Source: Candidatus Hodarchaeota archaeon (GTDB taxonomy: Archaea > Asgardarchaeota > Heimdallarchaeia > Hodarchaeales > YT1-039). From it: a stretch of 6,287 nucleotides of DNA. Shown piece by piece: positions 1 through 6,183 of this stretch; the stretch's first letter is position 1; each line of letters starts with the position of its first letter. Made by a program: the position numbers and the translations under genes. Location: contig JAEOTF010000317.1 of the NCBI GenBank assembly GCA_016840025.1, positions 1 through 6,287 of the forward strand, read 5' to 3'. A model generated the notes under the pieces. That model made no database searches. It was given only the letters and a program-made list of their open reading frames with translations, and was not told the DNA's origin.

Positions 1-61
1 GCCATCCGTTCAAGTCACGTTCAGTTCATTCATTTCATTAGTCCGGAGATAGGAAAAACAT

Positions 62-92
62 TATGTTGCGAGTTTAGGTATGTTGCGAGTTT
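62..92. repeat. 14-bp tandem direct repeat
   Basis: TATGTTGCGAGTTT occurs at 62-75 and again, identically, at 79-92, separated by AGG, giving a 17-base period. No gene lies next to it. It could be a protein-binding site pair, the end of a mobile element, or a chance duplication; nothing else in the window repeats it. Confidence 0.7.
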
Positions 93-360
93 TTTCTTCC
101 CTTTAACTAGCCCCTCCCTGGATGCCTCAACTCTAATTTTCTTTCCCATAAGCATGAAGGACTTCGGGATTCGCATACTTCCTCTCAGTGAATATCATTC
201 TCGATCTTTATTTTCCCTCATATCCTGTCACCAGGCTTCTCCATTTTTTCTATTTATTTGAGCTGATTTTCTTAAGGAGGAGATCTGTAAATCTCAAATG
301 TTTCTTTGGGAGGCGTAAGAGGTGGAGGACTCGAAGGCTCACCTACATGATCTAAGATTT

Positions 361-384
361 TGCTATAATGCCATTTGGCATATA
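361..384 (+). promoter_or_regulatory. Possible extended -10 element within a hairpin
   Basis: TGCTATAAT at 361-369 fits an extended -10 box (TGnTATAAT). The same bases form a small hairpin, ATGCC (368-372), ATTT loop, GGCAT (377-381). No -35 resembling TTGACA sits at the right distance, and no plus-strand gene follows before the transposase, which runs on the opposite strand. It may be an orphan promoter, a weak structural element or coincidence. Confidence 0.2.
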
Positions 385-561
385 GGTTTATCTGTATTTG
401 ATGTGAGTTAATAAACATCTTTTCTCCTTCCAAATTAGTATATCATAATATTTATTAATCCGTTAAGAAATGGTTACATTAACTATTCCTTCTCAAAAAT
501 TTTACATACTTGTCAGACAAAATACTCCTGTATCTGATGTTCACCCCCAAAGATAGTTTTG

Positions 562-1815
562 TCAGTTTTTTCTTGTGTCTACATTCACCTCCCGATGAGG
601 TAAAACAGTAGGCATCCAAACATCCAAAGCCTTCAATAAATCACGAGATTTTTTTCGTGGTCGGGGAATTTGCAAACAGGAGCCCTCTCCTTTAACTTTT
701 ACCTCCATTGAATACAGGGTTGATAATTGCTTGATCCCTTCTTCAACAGTGCAATCAAAATCTGTCCAGGCCTGACGTAATCTGCGAACAATCATATAGG
801 CAAGCATCACAACCAATACATGGCCACGAGTGCTTTCCTCTGTTCTCACGAAAACAGGTCGGACTTCCAAATGTCCTGTTTTGCAAGTTCGAAAAACCCA
901 TTCAACTTCAGCCAAATCTTTATTACGACCATGGATAATTTGTCTATCGGCTTCTTCTTGCGGCAGATCCGTCTTAATAACATAACAGCCATCTAATCGC
1001 GATTCTTCTTCTAATGCCGAATTATTCTGGCTTAAGCTCAACATTCTATCCTGTGATTGGACAAAAAACCATTTATCTATCTTCAGTTTGTCTATCTTCC
1101 CTTGCACATCCCTTATTGCGGTGGATACCTTTGCTCTTTGATGTTCACGAAGATAAAGATTATTCTTTTCCACAAATTCTTCAATATTCCGGCGTTGTGA
1201 CAAGCGGTTATCTGCAACTTCAGCTGCTCGCCGGGGATTATGATGCAGAATATAGCGTATACCATCATCTTCTATTTCGCTTATATTCTCATCAAACAGC
1301 TCTATTTGGATGAGACCACGTTTCAATAGAGTATTGATCTGTGGTCTTGTTATCGCCCTAATATAGTGAAAATCTTCTGGCAAATTTGCTATCTGGGTGC
1401 TTTTTATCATCCCCCGATTACCCACAAAGGTCACTTTATTACAATCAAATCGAGTCACAACTTTTTGAACCTGAGAACAAAATGTCTGAGGATCCTGTTC
1501 AGTTCCAGCAAATACTTCTGTAGAAACGGGTTCACCATACTCATCACATAATAAGCCGACAACGATTTGTTTCTTTCCTCTCTTTTTATCCACATCATAG
1601 CCATATTCATCAAAAAAGTTCTGATCACCCTCCAAATAACTGCCCGTGACATCGTAAAGAAATAATTGTGGTTTAGCTTTACCTCGCCGTGCGAAGAAAA
1701 GACCATCTTCAATTCTATCCCGGCCAACTGCCAGCCAACATCCCGGACAGTAAATTCTTTCCATTATATTTGCATGCTTCATCTGACTACTCCATGATCC
1801 CTTTCTTAACAACAA
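562..1815 (-). pseudogene. IS1634-family DDE transposase, 5'-truncated and likely inactive
   Basis: The frame encodes the C-terminal 417 residues of an IS1634-type DDE transposase, which would catalyse cut-and-join of its IS. The first catalytic Asp is in LYDVTGSYLEG (D55), the family's Arg-Gly motif reads FVGNRGMIKS (around 133), and the Glu is in DLAEVEWVFRTCK (E305). Family members I recall are about 550-600 residues, so some 150 N-terminal residues are missing. The frame opens only at a TTG beside an upstream stop, and no Shine-Dalgarno sequence marks it. N133 stands where the family has catalytic Asp (VGDRG), and N298 where it has Tyr before KDLAEVE. The C-terminus looks complete, ending in TGA at 562-564. 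Neither terminal inverted repeat was identified. The family assignment is strong; inactivity is inferred from the truncation and the lost Asp. Confidence 0.88.
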
Positions 1816-1829
1816 AGATTATCGGATTG

Positions 1830-1849
1830 CCAATGGCCTTTTGGCCTGG
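1830..1849. repeat. Short GGCC hairpin upstream of the transposase remnant
   Basis: CCA-AT-GGCC, a TTTT loop and GGCC-TGG form a stem of seven base pairs with a two-base bulge, just before the transposase frame opens. No U-tract follows on either strand, so it is not a typical terminator. It lies close to the breakpoint where similarity to the transposase family fades. Confidence 0.4.
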
Positions 1850-2070
1850 AACCGGGTGTCTATTGCCACTCAGATACATCTCTTTTCGCTGTCTCTTTCA
1901 AGATCCGATCAACTACCTTGGGCTTGCTGGTTCCTTCTTCTTTTTTCCCAACACGGATTTGACTTCTTAGTTGTATCTCCATCCCCTTTTTTACGACTTT
2001 CCGTGTTCCAACGGCGAAATTGGAATCCCTAAGCTTGAAATAGAAATTCCTCTATCTTAATAGTCATAAA

Positions 2071-2255
2071 GGTCTTACCCTACACACTGCTACCAGGCTT
2101 CATAGACCCTCAATCATAAGTACTACCCGTTAATCCGTCACTTTCTGCTCCCCCGAGGTTTCAAAATCACCGATTCGGTCTGGTTTCATAGCTACACTCA
2201 CAGCATTGTCGCCATAACAGCAAGGCTTCCCTGGGTAAGACCTATCACCTTACCC
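2071..2255 (-). repeat. Inverted-repeat set with two exclusive pairings
   Basis: GGGTAAG (2233-2239) pairs perfectly with CTTACCC (2249-2255) around a 9-base loop. The first arm, extended to GGGTAAGACC (2233-2242), is also perfectly complementary to GGTCTTACCC at 2071-2080, a 10-base match. In a minus-strand RNA the middle segment could therefore pair locally (7 bp) or with the distal copy about 150 bases downstream (10 bp). This arrangement is typical of switching leaders and of complex ribozyme folds, but no known class is recognised. Confidence 0.45.
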
Positions 2256-2535
2256 ATATACCATCCGGCTTCATATCGTTTCAATACTTCCCCATATTAG
2301 CTCTCGCCCACCCAGTTTGACCTTCTCCACAATACCATATAGCCTCTTCACTGTTCGCTACGTACATGGGTTCTGGCCTTCCCCCAAACATTACATCACT
2401 GGAGATGCTCTTGCCCTATTGGCGTTACCTTTCCGTCCGATAACGGTAAAGTTTCCTGATTTCCTAATCAGAGTTCTCAACATTTCAAATAAGCTCCCAT
2501 AACTAATCCAAAAATCATGATAAGTTGCATCTGAG

Positions 2536-2838
2536 TTAAAAATGTCTATTTTCTTCCTTGAGCCGCTCTATCCTTTCACAAATTATCCGGTCATTTTGTT
2601 GATATCATCCTATTTCCTTCTTGAGCCGTTCTTCTCTTTCCACCTATTGTGTGGCCATTCAAATTATCTAATTCTTTGGAACTCACTTTAACCTTTTCAT
2701 TAATAACTCCTCAGCATTATTCAACTTCTCATAACAATCAATTATGAATCACATGTTTTTTTTCCCATCTCGATTATTGTCGCGGCACTTGAAATCTTTA
2801 CAATATAGAACTTTTTTTCCTGCTAAGTCTCTTACCAT
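2536..2838 (-). pseudogene. Decayed small reading frame behind the primase gene
   Basis: An ATG at 2838, 17 bases after the primase stop, opens a 29-codon frame ending in TGA at 2749-2751. It contains a C-x4-C pair within YCKDFKC. The same frame continues past the stop for 21 more codons (YEKLNNAEELLMKRLK) to TGA at 2683-2685. After frame changes it appears to go on as EKVKVSSKELDNLNG, then EREERLKKEI, then ERIERLKEEN, ending in TAA at 2536-2538. The charged, leucine-spaced composition suggests a coiled coil. Reading: either a short functional 29-residue peptide gene at the operon's tail, or a larger gene broken by one nonsense and at least two frameshift changes. No family is recognised. Confidence 0.4.
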
Positions 2839-2855
2839 TGCCTTTTAAAAACGGC

Positions 2856-3791
2856 TCAAAAGAGAAATGACTCTCCTTTGCTGACTTTATCGAGAAGTTC
2901 TTTTATATACTTTGTTGGCAAGTCCCATGGGTCCTGTCCATCTGGTAATTCCATTACCTTTCCATCTGGTAGATCTGTTCTTGCATACACATTCTCTATA
3001 GCTTTCCTGCCTGACACATCTCCATCAAATAAATAGATAAGACTATCAAATTCTCTCAATAACGCGGCCTGAAAATCAGTTATCTGCGACCCCAAAAGAG
3101 CAACAACTGGATAGTTTGCCAAATGAACCCTCAGGGCATCAAATACTCCCTCTACCACCACAACACGATCCTTTGTTTTTACCCGATGATAATTGAAAAC
3201 AACCTTTCCAAGAGGAAACCCACGAATTAACAAATATTTTGGATCCTGAACATTTACACTACGCCCAATGTAGCCTAAAAGCTTCCCTTTATTGTCATGA
3301 AGCGGAATCACTATCCGCCCCTGAAAATAACCAGTCGAGCAATATCCCATCCCAAATTCCTCAGCCAGTTCAAAACTTATCCCCCGATCCTTGATACTAT
3401 AATGCAGGGGATCTATGTTCAATACTTCATGAACAACTTCTTGGATCACCTTTTTCTCCGCGGTCCCTTTGCTGACTTCCACTGATCTTGATCCGACCAC
3501 TTTCTTTAACTTCTCCAAAAGTTTTAATGCTTCCACCATCCCAACATCCTCCTTAATCATCACAAGATCTATTACACTCCCGCCGCCACAACGAGTAAAG
3601 CAGCGCCATAAGTTCTTTTGAGTATTTACATGAAATCCAGTGGGATTATCTCCGCCATGAAGTGGACATGAACCTACATATTCATTCCCCGACTTGCGTA
3701 AAGACCTAAAGCCATAATATTTCAATATATCAAGAATAGATATTTCCCTCTTGAGCCGCTCTATATCAAATTTTCTTCTCCATGAAAACAT
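2856..3791 (-). CDS. Short DnaG-like primase (CHC2 zinc finger plus Toprim)
   Basis: This 311-residue protein has the front and catalytic parts of a bacterial primase, which makes RNA primers for DNA synthesis. The CHC2 zinc finger is at about 10-95, with ligands C42, H45, C64 and C68 (SCPLHGG, then RCFTRCGGG). A DnaG-core N-terminal segment spans about 135-205 (GRIVIPLHDNKGKLLGYIGR). The Toprim fold is at about 207-270, with E214 in VVEGVFDAL and the acidic pair D256/D258 in FDGDVSGRKA. All expected metal-binding residues are present. Full DnaG is about 600 residues; this one has a shortened core and no C-terminal helicase-binding domain. The ATG at 3791 follows GAGAGG at a 10-base spacing. 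It is the third gene of a same-strand set, 57 bases after DUF1670-like gene B. The class is confident; whether it primes plasmid-like replication or another reaction is unknown. Confidence 0.88.
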   Translation of the reverse strand: MFSWRRKFDIERLKREISILDILKYYGFRSLRKSGNEYVGSCPLHGGDNPTGFHVNTQKNLWRCFTRCGGGSVIDLVMIKEDVGMVEALKLLEKLKKVVGSRSVEVSKGTAEKKVIQEVVHEVLNIDPLHYSIKDRGISFELAEEFGMGYCSTGYFQGRIVIPLHDNKGKLLGYIGRSVNVQDPKYLLIRGFPLGKVVFNYHRVKTKDRVVVVEGVFDALRVHLANYPVVALLGSQITDFQAALLREFDSLIYLFDGDVSGRKAIENVYARTDLPDGKVMELPDGQDPWDLPTKYIKELLDKVSKGESFLF

Positions 3792-3848
3792 ATCATTTGA
3801 TCCTCTCTTGGAAAATAAAACCAGTCAAAAAAATAACTGCAAAGACCC

Positions 3849-4595
3849 TTACTTCTCCATTTCCTTATGCAGATTAATATACTCTTGCACCAACTTTCGG
3901 CTCATACTCAGAGTCTTTGAGATAAAATCAGCATCTTTTCTATCTTTATAAAGACTTCTAACCCGCCGATATGATTTGATATACCGATCGCAGGCACCCT
4001 CGGTATGGTTCGTTTTCCTCGCTATATCCGGCGTTTGCATCCCTTCAAGGTAAAGTTTTATAATCATTTTCTTATGAGTAAAGGTTGGTCCAATATCATG
4101 TACAATTCCACGGGTCGGCAAAATCTCACGGGTTTCGTCCATGTATTTGTGGACATCCTTACCTACTGTACTCATCGAACAATGCATCAAAAAAGCAATA
4201 TCACTATTGGATAATAGTGCATTTTGCTGGTAGGCCTCCTTAAAAAGCCGTGCTATCTTGTACTTACGAATCTCTGATTGAGTATACCCTGAATGGAGAA
4301 GTTTCAAATCTTCGTCATCAAGCAATGTTAAAACTATTGGAACGAGATCTGTATTATCACTGGTCTTACCAAAATGTGGTTTCTCATCCTTATGAACACC
4401 ATACCAAAGGACCTGTCCTACATCCATGTGAAAGGGGTCTCGCCAATGGTCGCCTATCAGTTTGAGAATATCTTCTGAGAACATAGCCTGAACTTTTTTC
4501 CCTCCTAAAAAGCTATACTCTCTCTTAACCAACTGTTGAATTGCCCCTTTTATGGCTTCCTTTATTTTCCTGTTTATCATTGATGGTACATTCAT
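3849..4595 (-). CDS. DUF1670-like helix-turn-helix protein B
   Basis: This 248-residue protein is recognised from memory as DUF1670-like; its biochemical role is unknown. The N-terminal half (1-110) has no motif I can name. A helix-turn-helix-like segment follows at about 126-150 (ALLSNSDIAFLM, then STVGKDVHKYM), then the signature PTRGIVHDIGPTFTHKK (160-176), a second helical unit (177-208, LYLEGMQTPDIARKTNH) reading like a sigma-region-4 or resolvase HTH, and a possible third near 222-240. It is full length relative to its upstream paralogue A and aligns with it throughout. The ATG at 4595 has AAGGAG (4605-4610) at a 9-base spacing; that site overlaps the stop codon of gene A, and the genes are 14 bases apart, so coupled translation is likely. 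Inference: a DNA-binding regulator or origin-binding protein serving the adjacent primase. Confidence 0.78.
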   Translation of the reverse strand: MNVPSMINRKIKEAIKGAIQQLVKREYSFLGGKKVQAMFSEDILKLIGDHWRDPFHMDVGQVLWYGVHKDEKPHFGKTSDNTDLVPIVLTLLDDEDLKLLHSGYTQSEIRKYKIARLFKEAYQQNALLSNSDIAFLMHCSMSTVGKDVHKYMDETREILPTRGIVHDIGPTFTHKKMIIKLYLEGMQTPDIARKTNHTEGACDRYIKSYRRVRSLYKDRKDADFISKTLSMSRKLVQEYINLHKEMEK

Positions 4596-4609
4596 CCTTT
4601 CTATCTCCT

Positions 4610-5431
4610 TTAACTGTTTGTCATATGGAATTGGTTTGCTGGTGGAAGAGCTTTTGTCCCTCTTTTTTTTCCAAATATCTTTCGAAGATGATCAAGTCGC
4701 TCTTTGTATGCTTCCCCCTGGTAGATTTTTACCAACTCCAAATATTCATTTAAGGTCTTTTCAGAAAGGTTGGTAATGAGTCGTAATTTGCTCAATTCAT
4801 AACCTTCTTCTGATAAAATAAAAATACGGGCAAATTCCTTTATGTATCGTTTGATTGCCTCACTGCTATGCTTTGTTTTACGACAGATTTCGGTGTACTC
4901 ATAGCCTTTTAAATAAAGCTCTACAATTCGTTTTTTATGACTCACTCCGGGGCCAATATCCTTCCACTTACCTCGAGTAGGAATGAACTCTCCTGATGAT
5001 TCAAGTTTCTTGATATGGCGAATCACAGTTCTCATGCCTTCTCCTAAAAGAACACTCAAATCAGAAAGAGTTAACAATGCCCCTTGCTCCAGCGCTTCAG
5101 AAGTCAGACGGTTTATCCGTCTGTCCATCAGATCGGATTGACTCTTACACTTACAATCGTCAGGTTCATAAAGTGTCAACCGTACTAATTTGAGGTGCAT
5201 ATCCTTAACAGGGACCCCTGGAGGAACTTTTTTCGATACCGCTTGAAAATATAATTGGCCATGATGGCCTGATCCTCCAGAATAGAGATCCAAATATTTG
5301 ACAAAAAGTTCTGACAAAGAATTGCACACAGCCCTAGGAAATTCGTATTCGTAACGTAAATCGTTAAATATCTGGGATTTTATGTCTCTTTGATAAGTTG
5401 ATCTGTAGTCATTAGATACTTCTGATTCCAT
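4610..5431 (-). CDS. DUF1670-like helix-turn-helix protein A
   Basis: First gene of the operon, 273 residues from the chosen ATG. A TTG 60 bases upstream would lengthen it, but that start lies inside the promoter's -35 box, whereas the ATG at 5431 has a near-perfect ribosome site. It aligns with protein B end to end: a shared GQ-x5-V-xK pattern around 58-67, a LTL...DD block near 85-92, EALEQGALLTLSDLSVLL (113-129) opening the first HTH, the signature PTRGKWKDIGPGVSHKK (151-167), then LYLKGYEYTEICRKTKH (172-188) and NLSEKTLNEYLEL (221-233) as further helical units. A CKC pair at 93-95 is absent from B. The C-terminal tail after 238 is basic and specific to A. The substantial divergence between the paralogues suggests different DNA targets or a heteromeric pair; no enzymatic motif is visible. 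Function unknown. Confidence 0.78.
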   Translation of the reverse strand: MESEVSNDYRSTYQRDIKSQIFNDLRYEYEFPRAVCNSLSELFVKYLDLYSGGSGHHGQLYFQAVSKKVPPGVPVKDMHLKLVRLTLYEPDDCKCKSQSDLMDRRINRLTSEALEQGALLTLSDLSVLLGEGMRTVIRHIKKLESSGEFIPTRGKWKDIGPGVSHKKRIVELYLKGYEYTEICRKTKHSSEAIKRYIKEFARIFILSEEGYELSKLRLITNLSEKTLNEYLELVKIYQGEAYKERLDHLRKIFGKKRGTKALPPANQFHMTNS

Positions 5432-5437
5432 TTTTAT

Positions 5438-5445
5438 ACCTCCTT
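5438..5445 (-). promoter_or_regulatory. Ribosome binding site that fixes the start of gene A
   Basis: On the minus strand AAGGAGGT is an eight-base match to the anti-Shine-Dalgarno complement, six bases before the ATG at 5431. It decides against the longer upstream TTG start. Confidence 0.88.
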
Positions 5446-5461
5446 CTATAACTCCTTGTAT

Positions 5462-5491
5462 ATTAAAGTATAAATGGAACCAGTATGTCAA
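5462..5491 (-). promoter_or_regulatory. Sigma70-like promoter of the DUF1670-primase operon
   Basis: On the minus strand a perfect -35 TTGACA (5491-5486) is followed after 18 bases by TTTAAT (5467-5462), five of six matches to TATAAT. Transcription would begin near 5455 and leave a leader of about 24 bases containing the ribosome site. No comparably good promoter was found in the short gaps before gene B or the primase, supporting one transcript. Confidence 0.7.
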
Positions 5492-5509
5492 ATGGCAGTA
5501 TTTTAGTAA

Positions 5510-5527
5510 AACTAAGTATGCTTAGTT
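5510..5527. promoter_or_regulatory. Perfect 7+7 inverted repeat, candidate operator
   Basis: AACTAAG, a four-base TATG centre and CTTAGTT form a perfect dyad ending 18 bases upstream of the -35 box of the operon. Position and symmetry fit a dimeric regulator site; the HTH proteins encoded by the operon itself are natural candidates. A related half-like string CATACTAAG occurs at 5641-5649. No U-tract follows either arm, so a terminator is unlikely. Confidence 0.5.
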
Positions 5528-5698
5528 GGTACATTATCGAAACACGCAAACTAATGTCTGACTTTTCACATATTAGATACCATGTTTTATGCAAACTTAT
5601 TTTTTTCTTTTACAGTCTTAATTTCTACATACAATTTGTACATACTAAGATTGATCAGCTGAAAGGAAACTAATCGAAAAATATCTGCAGTCCAGTAA

Positions 5699-6121
5699 CC
5701 GATAGGAACGCACTATGCAAGCTATATGTCTGATTTAAACTCTTTACAGAATGAAGCAGAAGAAAAACAAATTCGGCCACAATAACCGGAAAAATTTAAA
5801 GAAAGAGACTCGGGATTCGAACCCGCAGACCCCGACAAAATCAATACTTTTCAGCTTCATAACAATTCCAATACAACACCCATACAAAATAAGACAAATC
5901 ATAGCAATCATCGGGAGTTGAAAGCTCATGACTGCCCACAAAATCATACAAATTCAATACAACATTCTGACAGTCAGAAACAACCAACCTGTAACAAAAG
6001 TGTGACAGTAAATCTAATGTCCAAAGATTTAAAGATGGTTGTTGAAGCTTGGCCAAATTTACCAGAAGCGGTTAAGAGCGAAATTTTGGCGATGGTTAGA
6101 GCGAGTACCGAGGTGAAATAA
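5699..6121 (+). pseudogene. C-terminal tail of a broken tyrosine recombinase (integrase)
   Basis: One frame stays open from 5786 to TAA at 6119-6121, but no convincing start exists (first options TTG 5918 or a late ATG), so it reads as a gene's tail. It contains RDSGFEPADPDKINT, a Ser/Asn/His/Gln-rich linker, and a helical end SKDLKMVVEAWPNLPEAV. From memory, this ending is typical of tyrosine recombinase C-termini in Planctomycetota and Desulfobacterota. Before the TAA at 5783-5785, the same frame gives GTHYASYMSDLNSL, loosely like the family's TxRYAHLSPDxL around the nucleophilic Tyr. Still further upstream, FHILDTMFYANL (from 5564) and NLYILRLI (from 5633) faintly echo FHDLRHTFAS and DLYTVKRLIG, with two stops between. 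The tail is supported; the upstream traces are weak. Confidence 0.5.
5811..5825 (-). other. tRNA T-arm-like 15-mer, possible att-site remnant
   Basis: Read on the minus strand, CGGGTTCGAATCCCG has the sequence and stem of a tRNA T-arm. It lies inside the recombinase tail frame, where it encodes SGFEP. Integrases of elements that insert into tRNA 3' ends often overlap the attachment site like this. The bases around it fold into no anticodon or D arm, so a complete tRNA is not present. Confidence 0.35.
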
Positions 6122-6183
6122 GATGAACGAGTCCTTAATAGTCACCCATTAGGGTTTATTGAGGATAATAGGAGAAATGGTTC

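Larger units (their letters stand above)
1..561. other. Non-coding left flank, no gene seen
   Basis: No reading frame of useful length was found on either strand. Visible contents are a 14-base direct repeat near the left edge, a strong Shine-Dalgarno-like AAGGAGGAG at 274-282 followed only by a 6-codon frame (ATG at 298), an imperfect AGGTG/CACCT inverted repeat at 320-344, and a TATAAT-containing hairpin at 361-384. This stretch lies downstream of the transposase remnant and should contain the right end of that IS. The other end is lost, so no terminal inverted repeat can be matched. Confidence 0.6.
1816..2535 (-). other. Gene-free region, possible structured RNA or decayed intron
   Basis: No convincing protein is encoded on either strand; plus-strand frames here are short and have no family resemblance. 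The minus strand is purine-rich, as transcribed structured RNAs often are, and contains several inverted repeats described separately. A minus-strand open frame runs 2051-1860; its only ATG (1982) would give 40 residues rich in Lys and Glu, but GGGG abuts the ATG directly, too close for a normal ribosome binding site. The layout (structured RNA, then a short basic frame, then an interrupted transposase) vaguely recalls a group II intron inserted in an IS. However, no domain V consensus and no reverse-transcriptase motif were found, so the identity is open. Confidence 0.35.

Noticed and set aside
274..318. Strong Shine-Dalgarno AAGGAGGAG suggesting a plus-strand gene
   Set aside because: The ATG at 298 opens a frame of only six codons and no other start at suitable spacing gives a longer frame.
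516..563. GACAAAA/TTTTGTC inverted repeat as a terminator after the transposase
   Set aside because: The loop is 34 bases, the stem is only seven mostly A-T pairs, and it overlaps the stop codon; equally compatible with chance or with an IS end that cannot be confirmed without the other end.
2317..2502. Plus-strand 61-codon frame in the gene-free region
   Set aside because: No ribosome binding site or recognisable motif; the strand is pyrimidine-rich and opposite the likely structured-RNA strand.
2840..2855. GCC-TTTTAAAA-GGC dyad as operon terminator after the primase
   Set aside because: The stem has only three G-C pairs flanking a self-complementary A/T run with no loop and no following U-tract, so it would not terminate.
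5432..5491. A 20-codon N-terminal extension of DUF1670-like gene A starting at TTG
   Set aside because: The extension covers the -35 box, spacer and -10 box; the internal ATG at 5431 has a near-perfect AAGGAGGT six bases upstream and protein similarity to B begins only after it.
5797..5890. A tRNA gene on the minus strand around the T-arm-like 15-mer
   Set aside because: The bases upstream on that strand form no anticodon stem-loop or D arm at the right spacing, and the last T-stem pair and acceptor stem do not match.
5744..6056. Two minus-strand frames of about 70 codons opposite the recombinase tail
   Set aside because: Composition is Phe/Leu/Cys-rich, as expected for antisense of an Asn/Gln/Lys-rich tail; no ribosome site or family resemblance.
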